Shown here: positions 7,953 to 17,495 of the stretch, in pieces
How positions within the stretch are numbered: the first letter of the stretch is position 1
Layout of the letters: each line of letters opens with the position of its first letter
NCBI RefSeq assembly: GCF_002982315.1
Contig: NZ_MWZD01000022.1
Span: 153,514 to 217,513, forward strand
Reading direction: 5' to 3'
DNA from: Leucobacter massiliensis
Lineage (GTDB): Bacteria; Actinomycetota; Actinomycetes; Actinomycetales; Microbacteriaceae
DNA length: 64,000 bases
Made by a program: the position numbers and the translations under genes
The notes under the pieces: model-generated
Databases searched by the model: none
The model's input: only the letters and a program-made list of their open reading frames with translations
What the model was told of the DNA's origin: nothing

Positions 7953-9209
7953 TCAGCCCGCGAAGGCGGCCCTGATCTCGTGGTGCGGTAAGGCGTAGCT
8001 CCGGTGCCCGTCACGGCCCTCGCAGTCGCGAGCCGCGACCAGGGCGTTCACCACCGCCTCCTCGGTCGCCTGCACGACCGCCTCGAACAGCGGATCGACG
8101 GCGCCCCACGCCAGGTGCTCCAGCCGCTCCCTGCCGGCCTGAGCGGGACCCATGCGCGAGGAAAGCACACCCTCATTGGCGGTGGAGAGCGCGAGGAAGA
8201 TGTCCCCAGAGAAGTGACTGCCCGTCGTTCCGGTGCGGGCGAGACCGAGCGGCACTCGGCGCGCGAGAGCGCGGCACTGATCGGGCAGCAGCGGTGCATC
8301 GGTCGCCACCACGACGATCACGCTGCCCGCCCCCGGCGGCAGCGCGGCGCCGGTGCCGGACTCGCGTTCGAACCATCCGCTCGTCTCCAGCGGACTGGGC
8401 GCCGAAGAGCCCGGTCCGAGGGGCCGCCCGGCGACGCGCAGCTCGCGCCGGGAGCCGAAGTTGGCCTGCAGGAGCACGCCCACCGTCCAGCGCTCCCCGC
8501 CGGCGGCGGCAATCCGTGAGGCGGTGCCGGTGCCGCCCTTGAAGCCGTAGCAGTTCATGCCCGTGCCGCCGCCCACGTTGCCCTCCGGCACCGGACCGCC
8601 TGTGGCTGCCTCGAGCGCAGCCGCTGCGTGCTCCGGCCGCACCGCGTCGGCATTGATGGAGTTGAGATAGCCGTCCCAGGTCTCGCCGACGACGGGAAGC
8701 ATCCACGCGCGAGCCGCTTCGGGGTGGTGCTCCGCCATCCAGTGATCGATGCCCCGATGGACCGCGCCCACCGCGTGCGAGTTGGTGATGGCGATGGGAG
8801 CCTGGAGCTGACCCGACTCCTCGATCCAGCTACGCCCAGTGAGCTCGCCGTTGCCGTTGAGCACCGCCACCCCCGCCGCGCACGGGAGCGCGGCCCGGTC
8901 CTTGCCGCGGGGGAGGATCACCGTCACCCCCGTGCGGACGACCGGATCGTCGTCTGCGCAGAGCGTGACGAACCCCGTCTCGAGGCCGGGGACGTCGGTG
9001 ATGGCGTTCCAGGCCCCGGCTTCGCCGTCGAACGGCACGCCGAGTTCCCGCGCACGGGGGTCGTGGACATCGGTGCCCGCCTCTGCGCCCGCTGGCCCGA
9101 CCGGTCCCGCGCCTTCGCCGGCGTTCGCCGGCTCGCAGGCCCGCGCGCCTGCTGCCGGGTCCGGGTGGGTGGCGGCACCCATCTGGGAACGTCTTGTCGT
9201 ATTCTCCAC
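7953..9209 (-). CDS. P1-family (DmpA-type) self-cleaving aminopeptidase
   Basis: 418 residues; Ntn-like peptidase family S58. Visible family motifs are NSHAVGAVHRGID, EGNVGGGTGMNCYGFKGGTG and GSVIVVVATDAPLLP. By analogy with DmpA, autoproteolysis before Ser near residue 296 (Gly-Ser in the last motif) would free the nucleophilic Ser of the beta chain. Such enzymes release N-terminal residues from peptides, amides or beta-peptides. The GTG start at 9209 has GGAGG 4-5 nt upstream; the first 55 residues are Ala/Gly-rich and atypical, with no clear signal peptide. Operators at 9219 and 9345 place it in the LacI regulon, suggesting the imported compound carries an amide or peptide bond. Confidence 0.9.
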   Translation of the reverse strand: MENTTRRSQMGAATHPDPAAGARACEPANAGEGAGPVGPAGAEAGTDVHDPRARELGVPFDGEAGAWNAITDVPGLETGFVTLCADDDPVVRTGVTVILPRGKDRAALPCAAGVAVLNGNGELTGRSWIEESGQLQAPIAITNSHAVGAVHRGIDHWMAEHHPEAARAWMLPVVGETWDGYLNSINADAVRPEHAAAALEAATGGPVPEGNVGGGTGMNCYGFKGGTGTASRIAAAGGERWTVGVLLQANFGSRRELRVAGRPLGPGSSAPSPLETSGWFERESGTGAALPPGAGSVIVVVATDAPLLPDQCRALARRVPLGLARTGTTGSHFSGDIFLALSTANEGVLSSRMGPAQAGRERLEHLAWGAVDPLFEAVVQATEEAVVNALVAARDCEGRDGHRSYALPHHEIRAAFAG

Positions 9210-9218
9210 AGTTCCTCC

Positions 9219-9230
9219 ACAATCGATGTC
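9219..9230. promoter_or_regulatory. LacI-type operator abutting the peptidase ribosome binding site (site 5)
   Basis: On the minus strand it reads GACATCGATTGT, directly followed by GGAGGAAC and the GTG start. This mirrors site 2, where the same operator end runs into GAGGAAC. Upstream, TTGACT and AATGAT 17 bp apart form a possible promoter. Confidence 0.55.
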
Positions 9231-9312
9231 AATACGAACACATCATTCGTCCGCCAGGGGGTGAAGTCAAGTCGGCACTGGACTCCGCGGGGCCTTGCGC
9301 ACCCGACTCGAG

Positions 9313-9335
9313 GAAGCCCGGGGCTCCCGGGCTTC
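9313..9335. promoter_or_regulatory. Palindrome in the divergent regulatory region
   Basis: Ten-base arms GAAGCCCGGG and CCCGGGCTTC flank a 3-nt centre, 10 bp from operator site 6. It could be a second binding site, or a hairpin in the divergent peptidase transcript if that starts further upstream. Confidence 0.4.
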
Positions 9336-9344
9336 CCAAAGCTG

Positions 9345-9354
9345 CAATCGATTG
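9345..9354. promoter_or_regulatory. LacI-type operator, perfect palindrome (site 6)
   Basis: CAATCGATTG is the best-formed copy. It lies immediately upstream of a possible -10 (TATGTT, 9356-9361) serving the DUF3500 gene and about 140 bp upstream of the divergent peptidase gene. Confidence 0.65.
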
Positions 9355-9434
9355 ATATGTTGTGCCGAGAACGATCCAGGATCCACGCACCGGACAGCGA
9401 CCGGGCGTGGTTCGACGCATGAGAGAGGTGGTCC

Positions 9435-10577
9435 GTGTCCACTCGAAATACGGCAGCATTCATGGCCGAAGAAGCGAGCGCGCTCCTCAGCGCGCTCACC
9501 GCCCAACAGCGAGCGCGCATCTGCGCCCCGGCGAACGACCGCGTCGGCCGTCACTGGTATTTCACCCCGGCCGAGCGAGACGGCGTCGCCCTCGCTGACC
9601 TGAGCCCGCGCGCGCAGCAGAACGCCCTGCGGCTCCTGCGCAGCGGGCTCAGCGAGGCGGGCTTCGCGCTCGCCACCTACATCCTCGGGCTCGAGAACCT
9701 GCTCGCCTGCGAAGAAGGATGGATGGAGCAGTACCCGGGACGCCCCGGACACGGCCGCTCGCGGGATCCCCAGCTCTACTTCGTCAAGATCTTCGGCGAT
9801 CCGGCGGACGAGACCTGGGGGTGGCAGTTCGCCGGCCACCACCTCGTCGCGCACGCCTTCGTCGAAGACGGCCGAGTCGCGAGCCTCACCCCCCACTTCA
9901 TCGGGGTGAATCCCGCCGCCGCGCCGTCGATCGGCCGCAACCAGTTCCGCCCGCTCGCGGGAGAGGAACAGATCGCCATCGAGCTCGTCGCGGGTCTGAA
10001 CGGCGCGCAGCGGCAGCGCGCGGTATTCTCGAGCGTCGCCCCGAGCGATATCCTGCAGCAGAACCGGCCCCTCGTCGACGACGCGGCGCTGCCCTCCGCT
10101 CCGGCCGACATCTATCCGGCCGACGTGCCGCGCGAAGAGGTCGTCGGCTTTCTCGCCGGCCTCGGCATCGACGCCGAGGCCGCCGATGCCGCGCCCGACG
10201 GCCCCGAGATCGCCGCATACGCCGCGACGGACGCGGGCGCTCGGGGCGTGCGCGTCGCCGAGCTCGACCCCGCAGGGCGGGAACTGGCGTCCGAGTTGCT
10301 CGCCCACTACGTCGAGCGTTTCCCCGAGGACGTGCGTCACGCCGTGTTCGGCTGGGAACCCGGCGAACCGCTGCCCGCGGATCTCCGCTTCGCCTGGGCC
10401 GGGAGTCCGCAGCAGGGCTCCGGACGCTACTACTGCCTCGATTCGGCGAACCTCACCATCGAGTTTGACAACACCCAGAACCGCGCGAACCACATTCACA
10501 GTGCGCTGCGCAGCCGGCGCAGCGACTTCGCGAGCGACATCCTGCGCGCGCACTACCTCGCCGAGCATCCGAACTGA
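9435..10577 (+). CDS. DUF3500-family protein
   Basis: 380 residues. Diagnostic features of DUF3500 are WGWQFAGHHLVAHAF near residue 135 and, near the end, FDNTQNRANHIHSALR; both are rich in His, Asp and Asn and could hold a metal. No signal peptide or membrane segment is visible. The biochemical function of the family is not established to my knowledge. The GTG at 9435 follows GAGAGAGG. Only 11 bp separate it from the VOC-RraA fusion gene, so they probably share a transcript under operator site 6. In this context it is likely a catabolic enzyme of the cluster. Confidence 0.85.
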   Translation: MSTRNTAAFMAEEASALLSALTAQQRARICAPANDRVGRHWYFTPAERDGVALADLSPRAQQNALRLLRSGLSEAGFALATYILGLENLLACEEGWMEQYPGRPGHGRSRDPQLYFVKIFGDPADETWGWQFAGHHLVAHAFVEDGRVASLTPHFIGVNPAAAPSIGRNQFRPLAGEEQIAIELVAGLNGAQRQRAVFSSVAPSDILQQNRPLVDDAALPSAPADIYPADVPREEVVGFLAGLGIDAEAADAAPDGPEIAAYAATDAGARGVRVAELDPAGRELASELLAHYVERFPEDVRHAVFGWEPGEPLPADLRFAWAGSPQQGSGRYYCLDSANLTIEFDNTQNRANHIHSALRSRRSDFASDILRAHYLAEHPN

Positions 10578-10588
10578 AAGCGGAAACC

Positions 10589-11572
10589 GTGACCCATCAC
10601 CCCAGCCTCAGACTCGTCAACCTGGGAGGAGTCTCTCCAGACCTCGAACGCTGCCTCGCCTTCTTCGAGGCGGCCCCGGGCACGCGCGTCCTCGGCCACG
10701 CCGACGCCTCGGGCACGCCGTACCTGCGCCTCGCGCTCGGGCCGATCGCCGTCAACCTGTTCGTGCAGCCCGTGTTCACCGCGTCGCCCGTGACCGCGGG
10801 CTGGAGCCACGTGAGCCTCGAAACGGACCGGCTGCAGCCCTTCCTCGACGCACCGGAGTGGGCCGCGGTCATGACCCGTGAGCCCTGGACGATCGAGACC
10901 CTCGGCGAGTCTCGTCGTATCGCATTCTTCGAGCCTGCACCCGGCCTGCGCGTGGAGATCATGGAGATCACCCGGGAGCTGCCGCCCGTCGAGCAGGTGC
11001 CCGGAGTCAGCACCGTCTACGAGGCGCAGGGACGCCGCGGGGAGGCCGCGGGACTGACGCACCGCGCCGGACCGCCGGCCCTGCTGGGTCGCGCGCTCAC
11101 AGTGCAGTGCCAGACCGGCGACAACCTCGCCGTCCACCGCGCTGTCGCGCGCGCCACGGCGGGCGACGTCCTCGTGATCGCGGGAGGCGACGCCTCCGTG
11201 GGCTATGTCGGAGACATCCTCGTCCGGGCAGCCGTCGAGCGCGGGATCGCGGGGCTCATCGTCGACGGGGGCGTGCGCGACATCGACGAGCTCAGAAGCA
11301 TCGGGCTCCCGGTGTGGTCGACCCGGGTGGCCATCACCGGTGCCACGAAGGTGAGCCCCGGACGCATCGGCGAGCCGCTCGTGTGCGCCGGGGCGGCCGT
11401 CGAGAGAGGCGACGTCGTGCGCGCAGACAGTGACGGCGTCGTGTTCGTCGCAGTTTCCGAGTGGCCTGCGGTGCTGCACGCCGCCCGCGAGCGAGACGCC
11501 TTCGAAGAGAGCGTCGCAGACCGGCTCCGGGCCGGCGAGACCACCCTGCAGGTGTTCGGCCTGCGCGACTGA
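10589..11572 (+). CDS. Fusion of a VOC/glyoxalase-like domain with an RraA/HMG-aldolase-like domain
   Basis: 327 residues. Residues 1-130 look like one vicinal-oxygen-chelate module (strand-rich, with WSHVSLETD and RIAFFEPAPGLRVEIMEI). Residues 145-325 match the RraA/4-hydroxy-4-methyl-2-oxoglutarate aldolase family: GRALTVQCQTGDN, GDVLVIAGG, and IVDGGVRDIDE, whose Arg-Asp are the substrate and metal residues of the aldolases. RraA-like aldolases cleave 4-carboxy-4-hydroxy-2-oxoacids or decarboxylate oxaloacetate. I do not recall this fusion as a standard architecture. GTG start; the upstream site is weak, so it is probably coupled to the DUF3500 gene. It may perform the final C-C cleavage of the pathway. 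Confidence 0.82.
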   Translation: MTHHPSLRLVNLGGVSPDLERCLAFFEAAPGTRVLGHADASGTPYLRLALGPIAVNLFVQPVFTASPVTAGWSHVSLETDRLQPFLDAPEWAAVMTREPWTIETLGESRRIAFFEPAPGLRVEIMEITRELPPVEQVPGVSTVYEAQGRRGEAAGLTHRAGPPALLGRALTVQCQTGDNLAVHRAVARATAGDVLVIAGGDASVGYVGDILVRAAVERGIAGLIVDGGVRDIDELRSIGLPVWSTRVAITGATKVSPGRIGEPLVCAGAAVERGDVVRADSDGVVFVAVSEWPAVLHAARERDAFEESVADRLRAGETTLQVFGLRD

Positions 11573-11665
11573 GCGCCTCCTCGAGGCGGTCGGGGCAGCT
11601 GCGGCCACCGGGGCAGCCGGGGCCACCGGGCGCCGTGCGAGCGGGCACAGCGGCCCCGGCCGTGC

Positions 11666-12796
<1,131 letters not shown>

Positions 12797-12834
12797 GTGT
12801 CGCGCGCCGGAGCCGCGTTCCAGGGTCCATGGCC

Positions 12835-12860
12835 GGTCCGGGGTCCGGGGTCCGGGGTCC
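12835..12860. repeat. Short tandem repeat, unit GGTCCGG
   Basis: Three full copies and a partial fourth of a 7-bp unit in non-coding sequence. Probably slippage-derived. Confidence 0.7.
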
Positions 12861-12985
12861 GTGGCCGGTGAACGGAACCGGGAGGAGGCACCCTGCGCTG
12901 GGCGACGCCCCTGCACGACACGCCGGCACTGCGGACCGCGGCGGAACGGGCGCGGCCGGGCGGTGCTCCGGGCCCGCCGATGCTC

Positions 12986-13011
12986 TAGTCTGTGAGGTGA
13001 GCCTCAGCGTG
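12986..13011 (+). promoter_or_regulatory. Candidate -10 box and DtxR-type operator
   Basis: TAGTCT (12986-12991) is a plausible -10. It is followed by TGAGGTGAGCCTCAGCG, which matches about 12 of 19 positions of the DtxR/IdeR iron box and has the GAGG/CCTC dyad. Its position over the start site fits autoregulation. Confidence 0.35.
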
Positions 13012-13151
13012 CGCCGACCGGTGGGAACGGGAGACGGGCGGAGCGGAACAGGGCCCGGCCGGACCCGAGCACCGAATCCACCGCCCGGAACACCGGACGT
13101 TTTCACGGGCGCCGGCCACCGCGAGGCGCGGAACGAAACGAGAGGGCGGCG

Positions 13152-13844
13152 ATGGCGGATCTGATCGACACGACAGAGATGTACCTGCGCACCATCCTCG
13201 AGCTCGAGGAAGAGGGCATCGTGCCGCTGCGCGCCCGCATCTCGGAGCGGCTCGGGCACTCAGGACCCACCGTGTCGCAGACGGTGGGCCGGATGGAGCG
13301 CGACGGCCTCGTGGTCGTCACCGACGACCGGCGCCTGGAACTGACCGTGTCCGGGCGGACCAAGGCGATCCACGTCATGCGCAAGCACCGCCTCGCCGAG
13401 CGCCTCCTCTCCGACGTCATCGGGCTGGAGTGGCCCTACGTGCACGACGAGGCGTGCCGCTGGGAGCACGTCATGAGCGAGCGCGTCGAACGCAAGCTGC
13501 TCGCGATCCTCGGCAACCCCACGGAGTCGCCCTACGGCAACCCCATCCCGGGCCTCGACGAACTCGGCGCGATCCGCGCCGGATCGTTCCAGACAGGGGT
13601 CACCGGCCTCGCAGAACTGCTCATCGAGGCCGATCGGCCCGTCACTGCGCGCATCAGGCGGCTCGCCGAGCCGCTGCAGGTGGATCCCGTGCTGCTCGAG
13701 CAGCTCTCCGCGGCCGGGGTCCTTCCCGGGAGCACCGCCACCTTCACCCGGCGCGGCGCCGCCGTGCACGTCGAGGTCGAGGGGTCGAGCGAGGCGCTCG
13801 ACCTGCCCGGTGAGGTCGCCGCACACATCTTCGTTTCCGTCTAG
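13152..13844 (+). CDS. DtxR/IdeR-family metal-dependent transcriptional regulator
   Basis: 230 residues with the full three-domain layout: winged helix (about 1-70, MADLIDTTEMYLRTILELEE at the start), dimerisation and metal domain (71-140) and a C-terminal SH3-like FeoA domain. Metal ligands seen in DtxR are present: Met10, and Cys, Glu and His in DEACRWEHVMSE near residues 102-106. The Cys suggests Fe(II) sensing of the DtxR/IdeR type rather than Mn(II) sensing of the MntR type. It would repress iron-uptake genes when iron is bound. AGAGGG precedes the ATG. Confidence 0.92.
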   Translation: MADLIDTTEMYLRTILELEEEGIVPLRARISERLGHSGPTVSQTVGRMERDGLVVVTDDRRLELTVSGRTKAIHVMRKHRLAERLLSDVIGLEWPYVHDEACRWEHVMSERVERKLLAILGNPTESPYGNPIPGLDELGAIRAGSFQTGVTGLAELLIEADRPVTARIRRLAEPLQVDPVLLEQLSAAGVLPGSTATFTRRGAAVHVEVEGSSEALDLPGEVAAHIFVSV

Positions 13845-13977
13845 CCGGGCGGAACGCGTCGCCGCGGCCCGGTCGTGGTGACGCGGCATGCCCCGCAGCG
13901 GTCGGGGCGCTCCGCGGCCGAAATCGCGAATGTACACCGAGGCGGCCTGAGGGGGCTGTCCACAATGGAGTCGATAG

Positions 13978-15348
<1,371 letters not shown>

Positions 15349-15357
15349 GGCAACGCG

Positions 15358-15383
15358 CGGCGGCGCCCGCGTGGGCGCCGCCG
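15358..15383 (+). terminator. gdhA terminator hairpin
   Basis: Eleven-base arms CGGCGGCGCCC and GGGCGCCGCCG close a GCGT tetraloop 10 bp after the gdhA stop. No T-run. Confidence 0.75.
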
Positions 15384-15584
15384 ACACCGAAGATGCTCGG
15401 CGCTGAGGGCGCCCCGGGCACTCCGGGCGCCCGAGGAGCTCCGCGGAGCACGCGCGCTATCGCCCTGGGCGGGAAGCGGTGAAGCCGTGCTTCCACAATC
15501 GCTCGACGCCGAGAAGAACGGTCTCGCCGGGCGCGCGCAAGGATGCCAAGTTTCAACCAACATCGAAGGTTTCGTGATCGGAAC

Positions 15585-15613
15585 GTGACATTCGATACGT
15601 CTTCGGTTAGCCT
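15585..15613 (+). promoter_or_regulatory. Promoter of the NlpC/P60 gene
   Basis: GTGACA (15585-15590) and TAGCCT (15608-15613) are 17 bp apart. The transcription start near 15620 rules out a start codon at 15543 and supports the GTG at 15684. The leader contains a GGCCCCGGAGGGCC hairpin. Confidence 0.6.
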
Positions 15614-15683
15614 TGAACGGTCGCGGCCCCGGAGGGCCGTTTCTCGCAGTGAACGGCAAGCGAACGATAGGCAGATTATTCTC

Positions 15684-16412
15684 GTGATTCAGAACCCCAG
15701 CACGGACGTCGTGCTCTCCGGCGAAGCCGCGAAGCCGGCTCCCGCGAAGGCAAAGCGAATCGCTCAGATGGCCGGTGCCGCGGCGCTCAGCTTCGGTCTG
15801 GTGGGCACCTTCAGTATCCCCGCCTACGCCACCGCGCCCGAGGCGGAGGGAATTCCCGACGGCTTCGCCGCCGCCCAGACGCTGCAGACCGCTGACGTCG
15901 ACGACACGGTGCTCCCGCTCGCCGCCCCCGAAGGTCAGGTGAGCACGGTCGTGCTCGAGCAGGAGCGCGCCGAGAAGGAAGCCGAGGAGGCCGCAGCCCG
16001 CGCCGCCGAAGCGCAGGAGCAGGCCGCGGCGGCGAGCCAGACGCAGGGCTCCAAGGAGTTCACCGGACAGGACGTGCCCGCCGGCGCCGGCGCCCAGGGC
16101 ATCGTCAACGCGGCACTCGCGCAGCTCGGCCAGTTCCAGGACTGCACCGCGCTCGTCGAGCGCTCGCTGCGCGCCATCGGCATCCCCGCCGGCGACCTCG
16201 GCACCCAGGTCGGCGAGTACACCGGTCTCGGCGGATCGCTCGTGACCAGCGGCGACTACGCTCCCGGTGACGTGCTCATCTGGTCCGGCCGCCACGTCGC
16301 CGTCTACATCGGCAACGGCCAGGCCGTCCACGGCGGCTTCGGCGGCAACCAGACGGTCGTCGCCAGCGCCTTCATCGACGGTTCGCCCGACGGCGTCGTC
16401 CGCTTCGGCTGA
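15684..16412 (+). CDS. Secreted NlpC/P60-type cell-wall hydrolase
   Basis: 242 residues from the GTG at 15684. A long signal region (about 1-50) ends in FSIPAYA, a plausible signal peptidase I site. An Ala/Glu-rich helical segment around residues 90-120 probably forms a coiled coil. The C-terminal ~105 residues are NlpC/P60-like: the candidate catalytic Cys lies in FQDCTALVE and the His in GRHVAVYIGNG. Such enzymes cleave peptidoglycan stem peptides and act in daughter-cell separation. The domain is compact, so a non-hydrolytic CHAP-like role is not excluded. It is monocistronic, with its own promoter and a strong terminator. Confidence 0.85.
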   Translation: MIQNPSTDVVLSGEAAKPAPAKAKRIAQMAGAAALSFGLVGTFSIPAYATAPEAEGIPDGFAAAQTLQTADVDDTVLPLAAPEGQVSTVVLEQERAEKEAEEAAARAAEAQEQAAAASQTQGSKEFTGQDVPAGAGAQGIVNAALAQLGQFQDCTALVERSLRAIGIPAGDLGTQVGEYTGLGGSLVTSGDYAPGDVLIWSGRHVAVYIGNGQAVHGGFGGNQTVVASAFIDGSPDGVVRFG

Positions 16413-16425
16413 TCCACATCACACT

Positions 16426-16467
16426 CGCGAGGGGCGGGCGGGGCTTCGGCTCCGCCCGCCCCTCGCG
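16426..16467 (+). terminator. Terminator of the NlpC/P60 gene
   Basis: A 19-bp stem with a single G-T wobble closes a TTCG tetraloop (16445-16448), just after the stop. Confidence 0.85.
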
Positions 16468-16550
16468 TATGCGGGTGAGCTGTCGTGACAGTGCTCCGCG
16501 GGATGAGGGCCGAGACCACCGCGCGGGAGTTCCGTGCTCACCACGACTGC

Positions 16551-16556
16551 TAGAAT
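16551..16556 (+). promoter_or_regulatory. -10 box for tRNA-Arg
   Basis: TAGAAT lies 32 nt before the tRNA 5' end, a normal distance for a short precursor leader. The adjoining AATCGATG resembles the LacI-type operator only by overlap with this box. Confidence 0.45.
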
Positions 16557-16588
16557 CGATGCTCGGTGCGCAGCCACGGTTGCCCCAC

Positions 16589-16661
16589 GCCTTGGTAGCT
16601 CAGTGGATAGAGCACCGCTCTCCTAAAGCGGGTGTCGGAGGTTCGATTCCTCTCCAGGGCA
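16589..16661 (+). tRNA. tRNA-Arg, anticodon CCU
   Basis: A 73-nt cloverleaf can be drawn: acceptor GCCTTGG/CCAGGGC with one G-U pair, D-arm GCTC..GAGC, anticodon stem CCGCT/AGCGG with loop CTCCTAA (anticodon CCT, reads AGG), T-arm GGAGG/CCTCT around TTCGATT, discriminator A. CCA is not encoded. Its 3' third is repeated twice downstream. Confidence 0.95.
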
Positions 16662-17035
16662 CTTCGGTCGCTTCGCTCCCTTCGTGCCCTGTCGAGGAAT
16701 CTCTGAGAACCTTGAACGCGGCCCGAGGACGGGCTGCGCGCCGTGGCCGCGCGACGCGATGCGTCGCTCTGAGCGGCCGGGCGGGTTCGATTCCTCTCCA
16801 GGGCACTTCGGTCGCTTCGCTCCCTTCGTGCCCTGTCGAGGAATCTCTGAGAACCTTGAACGCGGCCCGAGGACGGGCTGCGCGCCGTGGCCGCGCGACG
16901 CGATGCGTCGCTCTGAGCGGCCGGGCGGGTTCGATTCCTCTCCAGGGCACTTCGGTCGCTTCGCTCCCTTCGTGCCCTGTCGAGGAATCTCTGAGAACCT
17001 TGAACGCGGCCCGAGGGCGGGCTGCGCGCCGTGGC
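16641..17035. repeat. 144-bp tandem repeat carrying the tRNA-Arg 3' end
   Basis: The unit starts inside the T-loop of tRNA-Arg (16641) and recurs at 16785 and 16929; the first two copies appear identical and the third runs about 107 bp before diverging near 17035. Each copy begins with the last 21 nt of the tRNA (gTTCGATTCC through CAGGGCA), then a GGGCAC/GTGCCC stem-loop and a GC-rich stretch. Only the first copy has a complete tRNA; the others are 3' remnants. The region holds no convincing gene: reading frames across it simply repeat. It could be slippage or unequal recombination, or tandem attachment-site scars, since tRNA 3' ends are common integration targets. Confidence 0.9.
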
Positions 17036-17077
17036 AGCCGCGCGCACTCGCTGGGCTCGCCTCGGCGCGGCCGCGGA

Positions 17078-17443
17078 TCAGTCGCGGTGGGGGAGGCGGG
17101 TGACCTCGTTGCCGTCCTGGTCGAGCAGCACCAGTTCGTCTCCGTCGACGCGGGCGGACTCGGGCCAGGGCTCGATCACCTCGGCGTCGTCCAGGCAGGC
17201 CATCTTCGTCTGGGCGAGGGTGCCGAACACGAAACGGTCGCCGTCGAAGGACCCCATTCCCGAGAGCCGGTTGCAGCCGTCCGTGCCGGACACCCGGCCG
17301 TCGTCCTCGATGGTGATGTTCGGCGACGGATCGTCGCCGCCCCAGCTCCCGACGAAGTCGGAGGAGCCGGAGGAGGCGCAGCCGCCGAGAGACAGCAGGG
17401 CGGCGCCGGCCAGGATCAGGATTCCCACGCGATGAGTGCTCAT
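17078..17443 (-). CDS. META/HslJ-domain lipoprotein
   Basis: 121 residues from the ATG at 17443 (a GTG at 17452 is an alternative). A lipoprotein signal ends in LLSLGGC; the mature part is a single META domain with the characteristic SGTDGCNRLSG and FGTLAQTKMAC, whose two Cys may pair. HslJ-type proteins are heat- or stress-associated envelope proteins of unclear function. It lies close to the Na/Pi cotransporter-like gene on the same strand (52 bp) and may share its transcript. Confidence 0.8.
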   Translation of the reverse strand: MSTHRVGILILAGAALLSLGGCASSGSSDFVGSWGGDDPSPNITIEDDGRVSGTDGCNRLSGMGSFDGDRFVFGTLAQTKMACLDDAEVIEPWPESARVDGDELVLLDQDGNEVTRLPHRD

Positions 17444-17495
17444 AGAAGACACTCTCGCATGAAGAAGTGCGCACAGGAAAGGGAAAGATTCCGTG

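Noticed and set aside
15543..15683. Longer N-terminus of the NlpC/P60 protein
   Set aside because: It would include the promoter; the predicted transcription start lies near 15620.
16553..16560. AATCGATG before the tRNA as a seventh LacI-type operator
   Set aside because: It lacks the second half-site, overlaps a -10 box and is 7 kb from the cluster.
16785..16949. Additional tRNA genes in the repeat copies
   Set aside because: Only the T-loop and 3' acceptor strand are present; no 5' half exists.
16641..17035. CRISPR array
   Set aside because: Units are contiguous 144-bp tandem copies without unique spacers and no cas gene is present.
16684..17103. Repetitive reading frames downstream of tRNA-Arg on both strands
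   Set aside because: They only translate the 144-bp repeat and show no codon signature or ribosome binding site.
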